The position numbers were made by a program, and so were the translations under genes. Under the pieces are notes generated by a model. The model made no database searches and had not been told where the DNA came from. It saw only the letters and a list, made by a program, of their open reading frames with translations. From Dunaliella salina (lineage: Eukaryota > Chlorophyta > Chlorophyceae > Chlamydomonadales > Dunaliellaceae), in contig MU069645.1 in assembly GCA_002284615.2 (NCBI GenBank), positions 256,398 through 266,787 on the forward strand: a stretch of DNA of 10,390 nucleotides. Reading direction: 5' to 3'. Position 1 is the first letter of the stretch. Each line of letters starts with the position of its first letter. Below are positions 1 through 6,335 of this stretch, in pieces.

Positions 1-1436
1 CAAATACTCTACCCAGAACTTCATCACCAGCATGTCCAAGGCCACATCCTCAAGTTAATCATACAGCTCATATGCAACTCACCTACTTCTATTCATTTCT
101 TTAAGGTTAAANNTCATGCTGGAATTGNCGGCAACNAATGCGCNGATGCCATTGCCAAGCATCAGGCCATTCAGAATGACGACACCCTTGCAGACATAAC
201 CTTCCCATGTGCAACCCTTGAAGGCAATCCTTTTCATGACACCACCTGGCTTGCCTTTGAGGAAACTTCCTGCACCCATGCAAATGCTTCTAGACGCCTT
301 AACCCACCTGCCGTAAAGCTGAAACACTTCTCCAACCTCCATGATGCTTTACGGAAGCACATGTGCTCAAATCACAAACTTGGAAAGGCCAACACCAACA
401 CAGGGTACTACTTCTTCTACCGAAGTCTATTCCCCAACATCCACAAAAATATCAGTAATGCCTTCTGGACTACGCCAACACTCTCTTTCAAAATGAGGCA
501 AAACATTTTCAAGTACCGCACAGGTACCCTCTTCAATCAAAAACACGCGGTGCGCTTCAAAATTTCCTCCAGCCTACAATGCCCCCTCTGTGGGGAACTT
601 GACAGTGCCCTTCACATCTTGTCAGAATGCAAAAATTCAACCATGTCTGGTATGGTAACTGAGCGACATAGTATTGCCAGCAGAATCCTCCTAAAAGCCA
701 TCAGCAAAGGCCCTCTTGGGGCAGGTATTGCCTCCATGGACACTGGCAGTGCAGACCGTCTTGCCTTGCAAGACCTACAGATCCCAGAACATGCTACTAG
801 CAGGACCCTTCCCAAATACATATTCCTGCGCCGCTTCCCTGATAAGAATAGACTCACTTCCAGCCGGCCTGATGCTCTATTAGTTGTTCCCCTGAAAAGG
901 GCGCCAAGGTTGAATCCTCGTTATGAATTGAGAAGTACAGGGGGGTGCAGGGGGAACAGGGAAGACTCAGCGCCAGCCACAGCCACTCCACCAACACTCA
1001 AGGCTCGTGACCCCAGTCAGCTCCACCCAGATCAGAGGCACATCCACCTTGTTGAAGTCAAACACTGTGAGGACACGTGTGCACCCGGCCAAACAGCCAG
1101 CTTGAGGCCTCCAAGTTGCAGCGCCGCGAACTTTGTCATCATCTTTCTGGGGCCTCAGCTCAAGTCACCCTCCATACTATCCTGCTAGGTGTGGGAGGAG
1201 TCATCTGTACCCCTCATACATTGAAGCCTCTTAAGGAGCTTGGTCTTGACAGTTTCAAGGCCACTAAGCTTGTTCGGAAGCTTCATGCTCATTCTGTCAT
1301 GTATGCCTACAAACTTGCCAGCACAAGACGCACTCTTGAGAAGACCTTTTTCAACTCTCAACAAGGTCAGGCACGGGATACTGCTAGTAACCCACCTGAT
1401 CCCCACTCACTTTCTTCTTCTGCTTTCTCTTGGTGA
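1..1436 (+). pseudogene. LINE ORF2 C-terminal part: RNase H end, CCHC finger, restriction-like endonuclease motif; frameshifted
   Basis: The frame is open from base 1 to 1188, about 396 codons, with no need for the Met at 361. Codons 36-56 read V-K-x-H-A-G-I-x-G-N-x-C-A-D, the last RNase H motif with its catalytic Asp; several positions are hidden by N. A zinc knuckle CPLCGELDSALHILSEC (C-x2-C-x7-H-x4-C) lies at 580-630. Then come SRPDALLV (Asp codon at 871) and HLVEVKHCED (E-V-K at 1054-1062), spaced by a variable linker, as expected for a PD-(D/E)XK nuclease of RLE-type LINEs. The expected continuation (S-Q-L-E-A-S-K...L-H-T-I-L-L-G-V-G-G) is in the third frame from about 1090 to 1436, so a small indel broke the gene. 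The usual stop after PPDPH (1392-1406) is lost, adding ten codons. The protein would nick and reverse-transcribe at target DNA in the nucleus; this copy cannot. Confidence 0.78.
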
Positions 1437-1488
1437 AGTGGATACATGGTGCCTCGGCCCTAGGTATCCCCTTTTCCTTAATTGATGT

Positions 1489-1507
1489 GGGGAGTGTTTT
1501 CACTGCC
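1489..1507 (+). other. LINE 3'-terminal hairpin (copy F)
   Basis: GG-G-AGTG, loop TTTT, CACT-G-CC: a 4-bp stem, a G/G mismatch and two further GC pairs. It is followed within a few bases by TAGTTTTTC and the (TTTTC) tail. Copies at 6277-6292 and 9449-9459 occupy the same place with different but paired stem bases. Confidence 0.65.
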
Positions 1508-1515
1508 TGCGTAGT

Positions 1516-1560
1516 TTTTCTTTTCTTTTCTTTTCTTTTCTTTTCTTTTCTTTTCTTTTC
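1516..1560 (+). repeat. (TTTTC)9 LINE tail
   Basis: Nine perfect TTTTC pentamers directly follow the 3'-terminal hairpin, so this is the simple-repeat tail of the LINE rather than an independent microsatellite. Shorter or degenerate TTTTC runs end the other copies (2067-2083, 3421-3432, 5188-5201, 6300-6330). TGTAA follows at 1561. Confidence 0.9.
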
Positions 1561-1783
1561 TGTAATATAAATAAGAAATGTTATATCATGTCTAGAAGGA
1601 CAGCTGAGCAACACAGAGACCTGTGACAAGACCAGTCCAGGCCAAAATTGAAAGCAGTGCTCGAGACTCAGGAGGCATTGGAAGCATGCAGACATGGACT
1701 TGGCTAAAGTTAAGACATCAGCATACTTCAGGAAGTCTCTAAGGCGTCCAGCATGAATAAAGAGGAGAAATATGGTAAAAACA
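1561..1783. other. unassigned flank between two LINE 3' ends
   Basis: About 220 bases right of the TTTTC tail hold no recognisable domain on either strand. The long minus-strand frame across it translates the pentamer tail as a K/R-rich run and is not credible as a gene. I see no RNA gene. Confidence 0.4.
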
Positions 1784-1845
1784 AAAGTCAAATAAAAGTC
1801 TATGCTGGACACAACCAGCATGCATTGAGGAAAGACCCAACAGGT
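1784..1845 (-). mobile_element. LINE/SINE 3' terminus with hairpin (copy A)
   Basis: Read on the minus strand, GGGTCTTTCC is followed by the hairpin arms ATGCTGG and CCAGCAT (plus-strand arms 1802-1808 and 1815-1821, six-base loop), then TAGACTTTTA and a T-rich tail. An outer GTCT/AGAC pairing (1798-1801 with 1833-1836) can enclose the stem. It closely matches copy B at 2445-2500. The 5' limit is unknown; sequence up to about 2060 may belong to it but has no recognisable coding content. Confidence 0.6.
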
Positions 1846-2206
1846 ATAAACAGATGCAATACAAATAGGGAGAAGAACTTTACTAGAAGTAGCTGGAAGC
1901 ACATTGCACCCCATCATTCCATTTTTGGTGAAGACCTCACACAGACAAAATGCAAATCTAGGCTGCCCCCGCACTGCTCCGATTCACCACCTCACCAACT
2001 CAAACGACTATCTTAAGTTACACACAGGGTCCTCGGCTTGCATCTGAGGCTACACATGCAAGTGCCAAGAAAAGAAAAGAAAAGTCCTCGCAAGCCAAAG
2101 GACGCGTGCATGAAGGGAAGAACCCCTAACAAAAAATAAAGGCCTCTCCAGGGGGCCCTCTACCTAAACAAGACAAAACTAGCCTTGGAAAGAGCAAGAG
2201 ATAAAG

Positions 2207-2680
2207 CTAATGAGGATCTGGAGGATTGCTTGCCATGCCCCTGAGCGCTTGGACTCTCCTTCTTCCATCCTCAGCCACCTCCGCACGCCCAGCAAACCCT
2301 CTCCTAGATGCCCCCTGAAAGCAAAGTGCATGTCTAGTGTTAATGATACTGGATGATCTTTGGATGGCATGGTCTCTAAGCTTGGATGCTAGCAATTTAG
2401 CTTTTTGTTCGGTCAGGCCCAAATTTATAAAGATGTAATTGATAAAAGCAAAAGTAAAAGTCTACGCTGGTACTTGCCAGCGTGCGTTAAGGAAAGACCC
2501 AACAGTTAGCACTGGCACTAACAGTGAGCCCCACCAACGAAGGCTAGCTATGAGCAGCCCAAGGTGCAATTGTATAATCATTGTATACCGTGCCCTCCAC
2601 ACCAATTAAGATGATGTGCAAAGTCACTTCGTCATTCCTGTTTGGGTTTCTTAAGCTGCGTGTTTTAAGTCCGTTTATGA
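2207..2680 (-). pseudogene. LINE ORF2 C-terminus fragment (copy D)
   Basis: From the right end, minus-strand codons give V-T-L-H-I-I-L-I-G-V-E-G-T-V-Y-N-D-Y-T-I (about 2640-2570). After the insertion at 2445-2563 they continue as L-G-L-T-E-Q-K-A-K-L-L-A-S-K-L-R-D-H and end MASNPPDPH-stop at 2207. The segment corresponds to the part of the element at 1-1560 that follows its endonuclease motif. It carries no catalytic motif itself, and its role in the LINE protein is unknown. The copy is 5'-truncated and interrupted, so it is inactive. A frame starting at 2422 inside it is only the uninterrupted remainder. Confidence 0.7.
2445..2563 (-). mobile_element. Short 3'-end insertion with hairpin (copy B)
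   Basis: This 119-bp minus-strand element breaks copy D. Plus-strand hairpin arms are ACGCTGG (2464-2470) and CCAGCGT (2477-2483), seven perfect pairs with a six-base loop. The outer GTCT (2460-2463) pairs with AGAC (2495-2498) as in copy A. The tail side reads AAAAGCAAAAGTAAAAG. Flanks ATGTAATTGATA (2433-2444) and GTGCAATTGTATA (2564-2576) look like a decayed target-site duplication. It has no coding capacity, so it is either a 5'-truncated LINE or a SINE using a LINE 3' end. Confidence 0.65.
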
Positions 2681-2689
2681 TGTGGGAAT

Positions 2690-3040
2690 GTTGAGCCTGC
2701 GCACGTTCTAAAGTGATGAAGGGATCTTTGTCAGGGCAGAATTTAAGTTAAACAAGGTGGATTTCCCTATCTTGTGGGGGGATCTTGGAAGGATCGAGGT
2801 GGGCTTGTCTATTTGGGATAATGCCATTTACTGTGGGAGAAAATTCCATTTATATCAGGAGGGTGAAAAAAAAGTGGTGGACGTCATGACAAAATTATGG
2901 GCGAAAGGCCCAAAAGGACCCCCCTCCCCCCCCGCCTCCCCTAATGTTGCTCCTACCGAGACAAAAAGGGTACAGGATTACAGAAAGAAAAAGGCCTCTG
3001 GTCAAAACAACTGACTGCTGGCCTGTTCATAAAAAAGGAG
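2690..3040. other. spacer between two divergent LINE copies; open frame of unknown nature
   Basis: The plus-strand frame 2757-3014 stays open for 85 codons and starts with GTG rather than ATG. It reads like a compact sequence (FPILWGDLGRIEVGLSIWD) followed by a proline/lysine-rich end. No family is recognised. It lies between LINE fragments that point away from each other, so it may be an upstream LINE remnant or unique DNA trapped between them. Poly-C and poly-A runs make it poor evidence for a gene. Confidence 0.2.
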
Positions 3041-3044
3041 AAGT

Positions 3045-3362
3045 TCATCAAGAAATCTAAACAGGAATAACAAAGTGACTTTGCACGTCTTCTTAATTGG
3101 TGTGGCTGGCACCATTTACAATGATTATACAATCTCACCTCTTATGAATCTTGGCTTTACTAAACAAAAAGCCAAATTGCTAGCATTGGAACGTAGGGAC
3201 CATGCCATTCAAAGATTAAGCACTCTCATAAACACAAGACACACTTTTTTTTTAAAGGGGGCTTCTGGGAGGGGGTTTGCTGGGGGCGCGGCGGCAGAGG
3301 ACGGGAGAAGGAAAGTCCGAGTGTCCAGGGGCATGGCGAGCACCCCTCCAGATCCCCATTAG
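3045..3362 (+). pseudogene. LINE ORF2 C-terminus fragment (copy P)
   Basis: The frame is open from 3033 to the stop at 3360. It reads V-T-L-H-V-F-L-I-G-V-A-G-T-I-Y-N-D-Y, then L-G-F-T-K-Q-K-A-K-L-L-A, a glycine/arginine-rich stretch (GASGRGFAGG) and the terminal MASTPPDPH. This is the longest undamaged version of the C-terminal segment here, about 105 codons. It lacks RT, RNase H and endonuclease parts, so it is a 5'-truncated relic. The GTG at 3075 is not a real start. A run of nine T at 3244-3252 is a possible indel site. Confidence 0.7.
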
Positions 3363-3420
3363 GTCTGTTTCTGGCTCTCTCCTAGGCTAGCTGTGTCTAG
3401 TGTAGGTTCTGAGGGCCTTA
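3045..3420 (+). mobile_element. LINE 3' fragment, plus strand (copy P), lacking its own 3' end
   Basis: It begins at the same point of the LINE as copies D and K and runs through the stop at 3360-3362 and about 58 bases of 3' UTR. It stops abruptly at GAGGGCCTTA (3411-3420), where the tail of the opposite-strand copy C begins. The last roughly 100 bases, including the hairpin, are missing. It forms the left arm of an inverted repeat with copy C. Confidence 0.7.
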
Positions 3421-3683
3421 AAGAAAAGAAAAGTCTACGCAAGCCAGGGGCCACTTGCATTAAGGGAAGGTCCACTAACTAACAAGCTAGCAGGCTAGCA
3501 AGGAAGCAGTGGCCTCACCATAAGGCCCTCAGAATCTACACTAGGCACAGCTAGCCTAGGAGAGAGCCAGAAACAGATCTAATGAGGATCTGGAGGGTTG
3601 CTGCTCGCCATGCCTCTCAACGCCCAGACTCTCCTCCTCTTGTCCTCCACTGCTGCGCGCCCAGCAAATCCCCTAGGGAGTGT
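3270..3683. repeat. Imperfect inverted repeat (tail-to-tail LINE copies P and C)
   Basis: The best-matched arms are 3364-3420 and 3521-3576, nearly identical in inverse orientation (CTAGGCTAGCTGTG near the middle). Weaker pairing extends outward to about 3270 and 3683. The 100-base centre (3421-3520) is the hairpin and tail of copy C, which copy P lacks. Confidence 0.8.
3421..3683 (-). mobile_element. LINE 3' terminus, minus strand (copy C)
   Basis: Read leftwards from 3683, codons end ...G-F-A-G-R-A-A-V-E-D-K...MASSNPPDPH with the stop at 3579-3581. The 3' UTR follows, with the hairpin (plus-strand arms 3437-3443 and 3454-3460; one pair is G-U in the minus-strand RNA but C/A on the plus strand, which fits minus-strand RNA sense), then AAAAG tail units at 3421-3432. 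5' truncation falls at about 3683, where similarity to D and P stops. Confidence 0.75.
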
Positions 3684-3689
3684 AAGGAC

Positions 3690-4860
3690 CATATTTGTGA
3701 TATTCAACCCAGCGCTGCATATAGAGAACTTGTTTGAGAAGACATGCATACACACCCTAGGGTGACTTGAACTTGAGATACCCTTCGCATATAGATGAGA
3801 CCTAAGCCATGCCTGTGTATTGCATGCATTAAAGGAAACTTTGCACGGATATACAAGACTGGATGCTGGATTGATTAAGCATGCATTGAGGATTATGCAT
3901 GCGCATGCGCACCTAACTTGACTACTTATGAGCATGCCCTTGGCAGTTTGCATTTGCGATGAGATAGGAAACCTGTGGATGTTGTTGCACCTTATGTTGT
4001 TGAGGAAAGTAAGACCAACTAAGTCTTTATTTGTAGCAAATGCTCATGCAGTTGCATGCAGACATGGACTCTACCTTTGCTCGCTGGAGATGTGAAGGAT
4101 ACAAGGCACCAGCCCTACCTGTGCCATTTAGCTTAGTATGTCTCTGAGTTGGGCTATGATGATGGTTGATTAGGGTTAGGATTCCAGCCAGTCCAAGCTG
4201 ACAACCACAGCCAGTCCGAGTCAGCTATCCTAAGAGACATGTCAGCTATGAACATCAAACTCTGTGGCTGAGACTTGCATTGCTGATACTGCTTGCCTGT
4301 GTTAAACTGAGATGGTGTTGATGGCTTGAGATACACAGGACAAGTGAACGAAGACACAATTTCCTTTGAGACGTTGAATTCTATTTTGATTGTACTTGCT
4401 TGCTCGTTGATACTTGCCTTGCCGCGTGTGTATGTGTCGGTCGTTGAACAACCGTTGACCAACCCAGGAAAACTTTGCACCGGATTACACCCAGATTATG
4501 TTCGTTAGGCTGGTATAAATTGCTTTGAGCAGACTTGTTATTTAGGTGAGTTATTTGGGAGCCACCCCACGTTGGGTGGTACGTACCAAGCATACTTGCT
4601 GTGGTACTTGCTGTCGTGTATTTTCCTGGGTTTGATGCTGTATCTCTGTGTGACCTTGTAAGGACTTGATGACTGTCTCTCTCTGCCTCCCTCCGCCTCT
4701 CAGCAGAATGAAAGGCTCTGGTAATTGTCAGCTGTCCGCAAGTGCACAGCAAGGCCCAAAACCCGGAATCCAAGAACCGAAGTTAGAGCACTAACTTCCA
4801 TGTTGCGCCAGCCTGCGTCACATCACAGCAGCTGCTGGTTTTTCACAAAATTGGTCGTTA
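3690..4860. other. non-repetitive stretch without a supportable gene
   Basis: No frame shows a recognisable domain. There is a 12-bp palindrome TGCGCATGCGCA (3900-3911) in a stretch rich in ATGCAT/GCATGC, and a hairpin CCACCC/GGGTGG (4562-4567 with 4574-4579) next to the palindrome GGTACGTACC (4578-4587). An 8-bp hairpin GAAGTTAG-AGCA-CTAACTTC lies at 4779-4798. Two similar short segments, GGAAACTTTGCACGGAT near 3834 and GGAAAACTTTGCACCGGAT near 4467, recur. A possible splice donor (GGTGAGTT at about 4542) and acceptor (CCGCCTCTCAG, ending about 4702) exist, but no exon pair is convincing. Confidence 0.4.
3863..3892 (-). other. degraded LINE 3' hairpin (copy I)
   Basis: ATGCTGG (3863-3869) and AGCATGCATTGAGGA (3878-3892) match copy A (1802-1808 and 1817-1831) exactly and at the same spacing; a 5-bp stem ATGCT/AGCAT survives. 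The tail side and the rest of the element are decayed. A weaker candidate, GCATTAAAGGAAA, lies at 3826-3838. Confidence 0.45.
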
Positions 4861-4862
4861 CA

Positions 4863-5098
4863 GGGAGGCCTCCCAGAAGCCCCCTGATAGCAAAGAGCGC
4901 GTCTGGTGTTTTTGATAGTGGTTAATCTTTGGATGGCATGGTCCTAAGCTTGGCTGCTAGTGATTTGGCTTTTTGTGTCGTCAGGCCCAGATTTATAAGG
5001 GGTGTGATTGTAAACTCATTGTAAATGGTACCAGCCACACCAATGAGGATGATGTGTAAAGTCACTTTGTTATTCCTTTTTGGATTTCTGGAGCTGCG
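4863..5098 (-). pseudogene. LINE ORF2 C-terminus fragment (copy K)
   Basis: Minus-strand codons from about 5066 read V-T-L-H-I-I-L-I-G-V-A-G-T-I-Y-N-E-F-T-I, then L-G-L-T-T-Q-K-A-K-S-L-A-A-K-L. A missing base near 4945 (relative to D and P) shifts the frame just before the H-A-I-Q-R region. The copy breaks off near a 12-bp palindrome GGGAGGCCTCCC (4863-4874), so the PPDPH end and 3' UTR are absent. It belongs to the same subfamily as D and P. Confidence 0.65.
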
Positions 5099-5201
5099 GG
5101 CCTTTTGGTGAGGACACTGCTACCTTGCTAGCTTGTTAGTTTGTGTGGACCCTCCCTTGATGCACGCAGACTCTGGCTTGCGTACACTTTTTTCTTTTTT
5201 C
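5096..5201 (+). mobile_element. Very short LINE 3' end (copy E)
   Basis: Its first bases (GGGCCTTTTGGTGAGGACAC) match the 3' UTR of copy C. It then carries the terminal hairpin with arms ACGCA (5164-5168) and TGCGT (5179-5183) and the tail TTTTTTCTTTTTTC (5188-5201). At about 106 bp it is an extremely 5'-truncated copy with no coding part. It abuts the antisense zinc-finger fragment at 5204. Confidence 0.65.
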
Positions 5202-5203
5202 TA

Positions 5204-5460
5204 GGATGAGTACACCTGAAAAGTACATGTTCATCCTGGAGATCATCATGGGCATCACAGAGTTCACATGTAGGGGAGATAGAGTTGTCCCACGAGGCTT
5301 GCTCCACTTTCAAAGCATGAACTCCAAGTCTAAAACGAGCCACCTTCCCAACAATGTGTTTAGGAAGATCCAAGTAAAAGTATTTGGGCACAGTGTACGG
5401 AGAGTAAGTGACAACTGCATCCTTGGCTGGAACGGAACTGTTTAACTGAGCATACCCTGC
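5204..5460 (-). pseudogene. CCHC-finger fragment of a second LINE family (minus strand)
   Basis: From about 5457 leftward, the codons read G-Y-A-Q-L-N-S-S-V-P..., then F-Y-L-D-L-P-K-H-I-V-G-K-V-A-R-F-R-L and L-K-V-E-Q-A-S-W-D. The knuckle CELCDAHDDLQDEHVLFRC (C-x2-C-x9-H-x4-C, 5268-5212) follows, and similarity ends at C-T-H-P. The rest is replaced by the tail of copy E; the K-K-K-K after it is just the antisense of that tail. It is paralogous to the plus-strand module at 5526-6047. Such fingers lie C-terminal to the RT in LINE proteins and probably bind the template RNA or target. Both ends are truncated and there is no start of its own. Confidence 0.7.
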
Positions 5461-5508
5461 AGCAATAAAAACAACTTCACCAGCGTGCCACCAAGCTTGC
5501 ACAACAAC

Positions 5509-5525
5509 TCCAGGCCCGTTCTGTT
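5509..5525 (+). repeat. target-site duplication, left copy (17 bp)
   Basis: TCCAGGCCCGTTCTGTT is identical to 6061-6077. It lies in the coding part of copy Q, so the pair dates the insertion as later than copy Q. Confidence 0.9.
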
Positions 5526-6047
5526 GAGGGAGTAAACCCTCGGGAGACTTACAGTAAATTGGCAACCTATCAAACTTTGTTTGCAGTGCCTTTTGACCAC
5601 AATGTGCGTGCCCCAGCCCGCTTACCGAGACACATGCATTTGGATCTGTCTCAACATGTCGTAAGGAATGTTAGCCGTTTCAGACTTAGGGCACACAGGT
5701 TGAAGGTGGAGACAGCAGCTTGGGATTCTCGAACCTCTCTCGTGTGTGATTGCTGCTCTAGTGCTGAGATTCAGGATGAAGTCCATGCCCTTTTGACGTG
5801 CAGAAACGCAGCTGTTTGTGATTTGAGGAGAAAGTATGCTTACCTGTTCAACTGCTTCTCAGGTGTTTTTTCAATGGAACAACCTTATTTACAGCAAGTT
5901 AGTGTCCAGGGTGTGCAGGATTTCCTCCTGCAACACAACAACAAGCTTTATTTGTTTATTTCTGAGCTTATGGATATTATGTTGGCTGGCGAGGACCAGT
6001 CACAGGCTGATCAGTCGAACAATCTGGCTGAAGGTCCCCAAATGTAA
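5526..6047 (+). pseudogene. CCHC-finger C-terminal part of a second-family LINE ORF2
   Basis: The frame is open from the insertion junction to TAA at 6045-6047, 173 codons. It contains H-L-D-L-S-Q-H-V-V-R-N-V-S-R-F-R-L-R-A-H, then L-K-V-E-T-A-A-W-D, and the knuckle CDCCSSAEIQDEVHALLTC (C-x2-C-x9-H-x4-C). A hydrophobic, helix-like C-terminus (Y-L-F-I-S-E-L-M-D-I-M) and a polar end (A-E-G-P-Q-M) follow. No RPD/EVK nuclease motif follows, unlike the element at 1-1560, so this is a different LINE family. The reading frame has no internal stop, consistent with a recent insertion. It has no start codon of its own but is in frame with the upstream part of copy Q. Confidence 0.78.
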
Positions 6048-6060
6048 ATCCAAATCCAAA
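5526..6060 (+). mobile_element. 535-bp 5'-truncated LINE nested in copy Q
   Basis: It is flanked by perfect 17-bp direct repeats (5509-5525 and 6061-6077), as expected of target-primed reverse transcription. The 3' end is an A-rich hexamer-like tail, AAATCCAAATCCAAA (6046-6060), unlike the TTTTC tails of the other copies. The 5' end is truncated in coding sequence. The identical duplication suggests that this is the youngest recognisable insertion here. Confidence 0.88.
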
Positions 6061-6077
6061 TCCAGGCCCGTTCTGTT
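6061..6077 (+). repeat. target-site duplication, right copy (17 bp)
   Basis: Identical to 5509-5525. The last tail unit (AAATCC) overlaps its first three bases, so the tail boundary is ambiguous by up to three bases. Confidence 0.9.
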
Positions 6078-6232
6078 CAATATGCCCACAAACTACTAGA
6101 AGTCTTCACACGCCGCGCTATTGAAAACAAGGAAATTTCCCACAGCCAGGTTCTAGAGCCAGGTGCTTCTAGTACCCCTCCAGATCCACATTAGCTTTCT
6201 CTTTTTCATACCTCGTGGTAGAGGGGGCTCAC

Positions 6233-6330
6233 GGCTCTTTTTGAGCCAATGTGTCTCCTTTCCCTAAGTTGATGCAGGGAGAGATCTCTGCCTACATAGT
6301 TTTTCTTTCCTTTCATTTTCTTTTCTTGTT
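6233..6330 (+). other. 3' UTR hairpins and tail of copy Q (terminal hairpin G)
   Basis: Two stems: GGCTC-TTTTT-GAGCC (6233-6247) and GG-G-AGA-GATC-TCT-G-CC (6277-6292). The second has the same G/G mismatch and outer GG/CC as copy F, with a different inner stem. TAGTTTTTC and T-rich units follow to 6330. Confidence 0.65.
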
Positions 6331-6335
6331 GTTGT

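Larger units (their letters stand above)
1..1560 (+). mobile_element. 3' part of a Dualen/RandI-like LINE (non-LTR retrotransposon)
   Basis: The element enters from the left edge, so its reverse transcriptase is outside the window. Visible parts in order are the end of an RNase H domain, a CCHC knuckle, a PD-(D/E)XK-like motif, a conserved C-terminal segment ending in PPDPH, a 3' UTR of about 80-110 bp with a terminal hairpin (1489-1507), and a (TTTTC)9 tail (1516-1560). RNase H plus CCHC plus a restriction-like endonuclease is the C-terminal layout reported for the Dualen/RandI clade of green algae; the clade assignment is inferred because the RT and any APE domain cannot be seen. The copy is inactive because of a frameshift near 1090. 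No target-site duplication can be tested without the left end. Confidence 0.8.
2067..2685 (-). mobile_element. 5'-truncated LINE, minus strand (copy D), split by a nested insertion
   Basis: Read leftwards from about 2685, it has the C-terminal coding segment, a stop at 2207-2209, a 3' UTR of about 140 bases, a weak terminal hairpin (2085-2110) and a tail of AAAAG units (2067-2083 on the plus strand). A 119-bp element (2445-2563) interrupts it. The coding part aligns with copies at 3045-3362 and 4863-5098. Confidence 0.7.
5469..6330 (+). mobile_element. LINE 3' end (copy Q) interrupted by a nested LINE
   Basis: The left part (5469-5525) encodes Q-R-A-T-K-L-A-Q-Q-L-Q-A-R-S-V. The right part (6063-6194) resumes Q-A-R-S-V-Q-Y-A-H-K-L-L and ends ASSTPPDPH-stop at 6192-6194. 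These align with K-A-T-K-L-V-R-K-L-H-A-H-S-V-M-Y-A-Y-K-L in the element at 1-1560. The 3' UTR has hairpin GGCTC-TTTTT-GAGCC (6233-6247), the terminal hairpin (6277-6292) and a TTTTC-like tail (6300-6330). The 5' truncation point is near 5466, against the minus-strand finger fragment. Confidence 0.75.

Noticed and set aside
612..857. 81-codon minus-strand frame
   Set aside because: Antisense shadow of the LINE coding sequence downstream of the CCHC knuckle.
1798..1836. Self-cleaving ribozyme (hammerhead, twister) at the 3' hairpins
   Set aside because: No conserved catalytic core such as CTGATGA with GAAA is present near the stems; a simple RT-recognition hairpin fits better.
1384..1974. 196-codon minus-strand frame
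   Set aside because: It crosses the LINE tail, giving K/R runs, and the antisense of copy A; no domain or consistent composition.
4170..4180. TTAGGGTTAGG, telomere-like
   Set aside because: Less than two units and no array; green-algal telomeres are usually TTTAGGG or TTTTAGGG.
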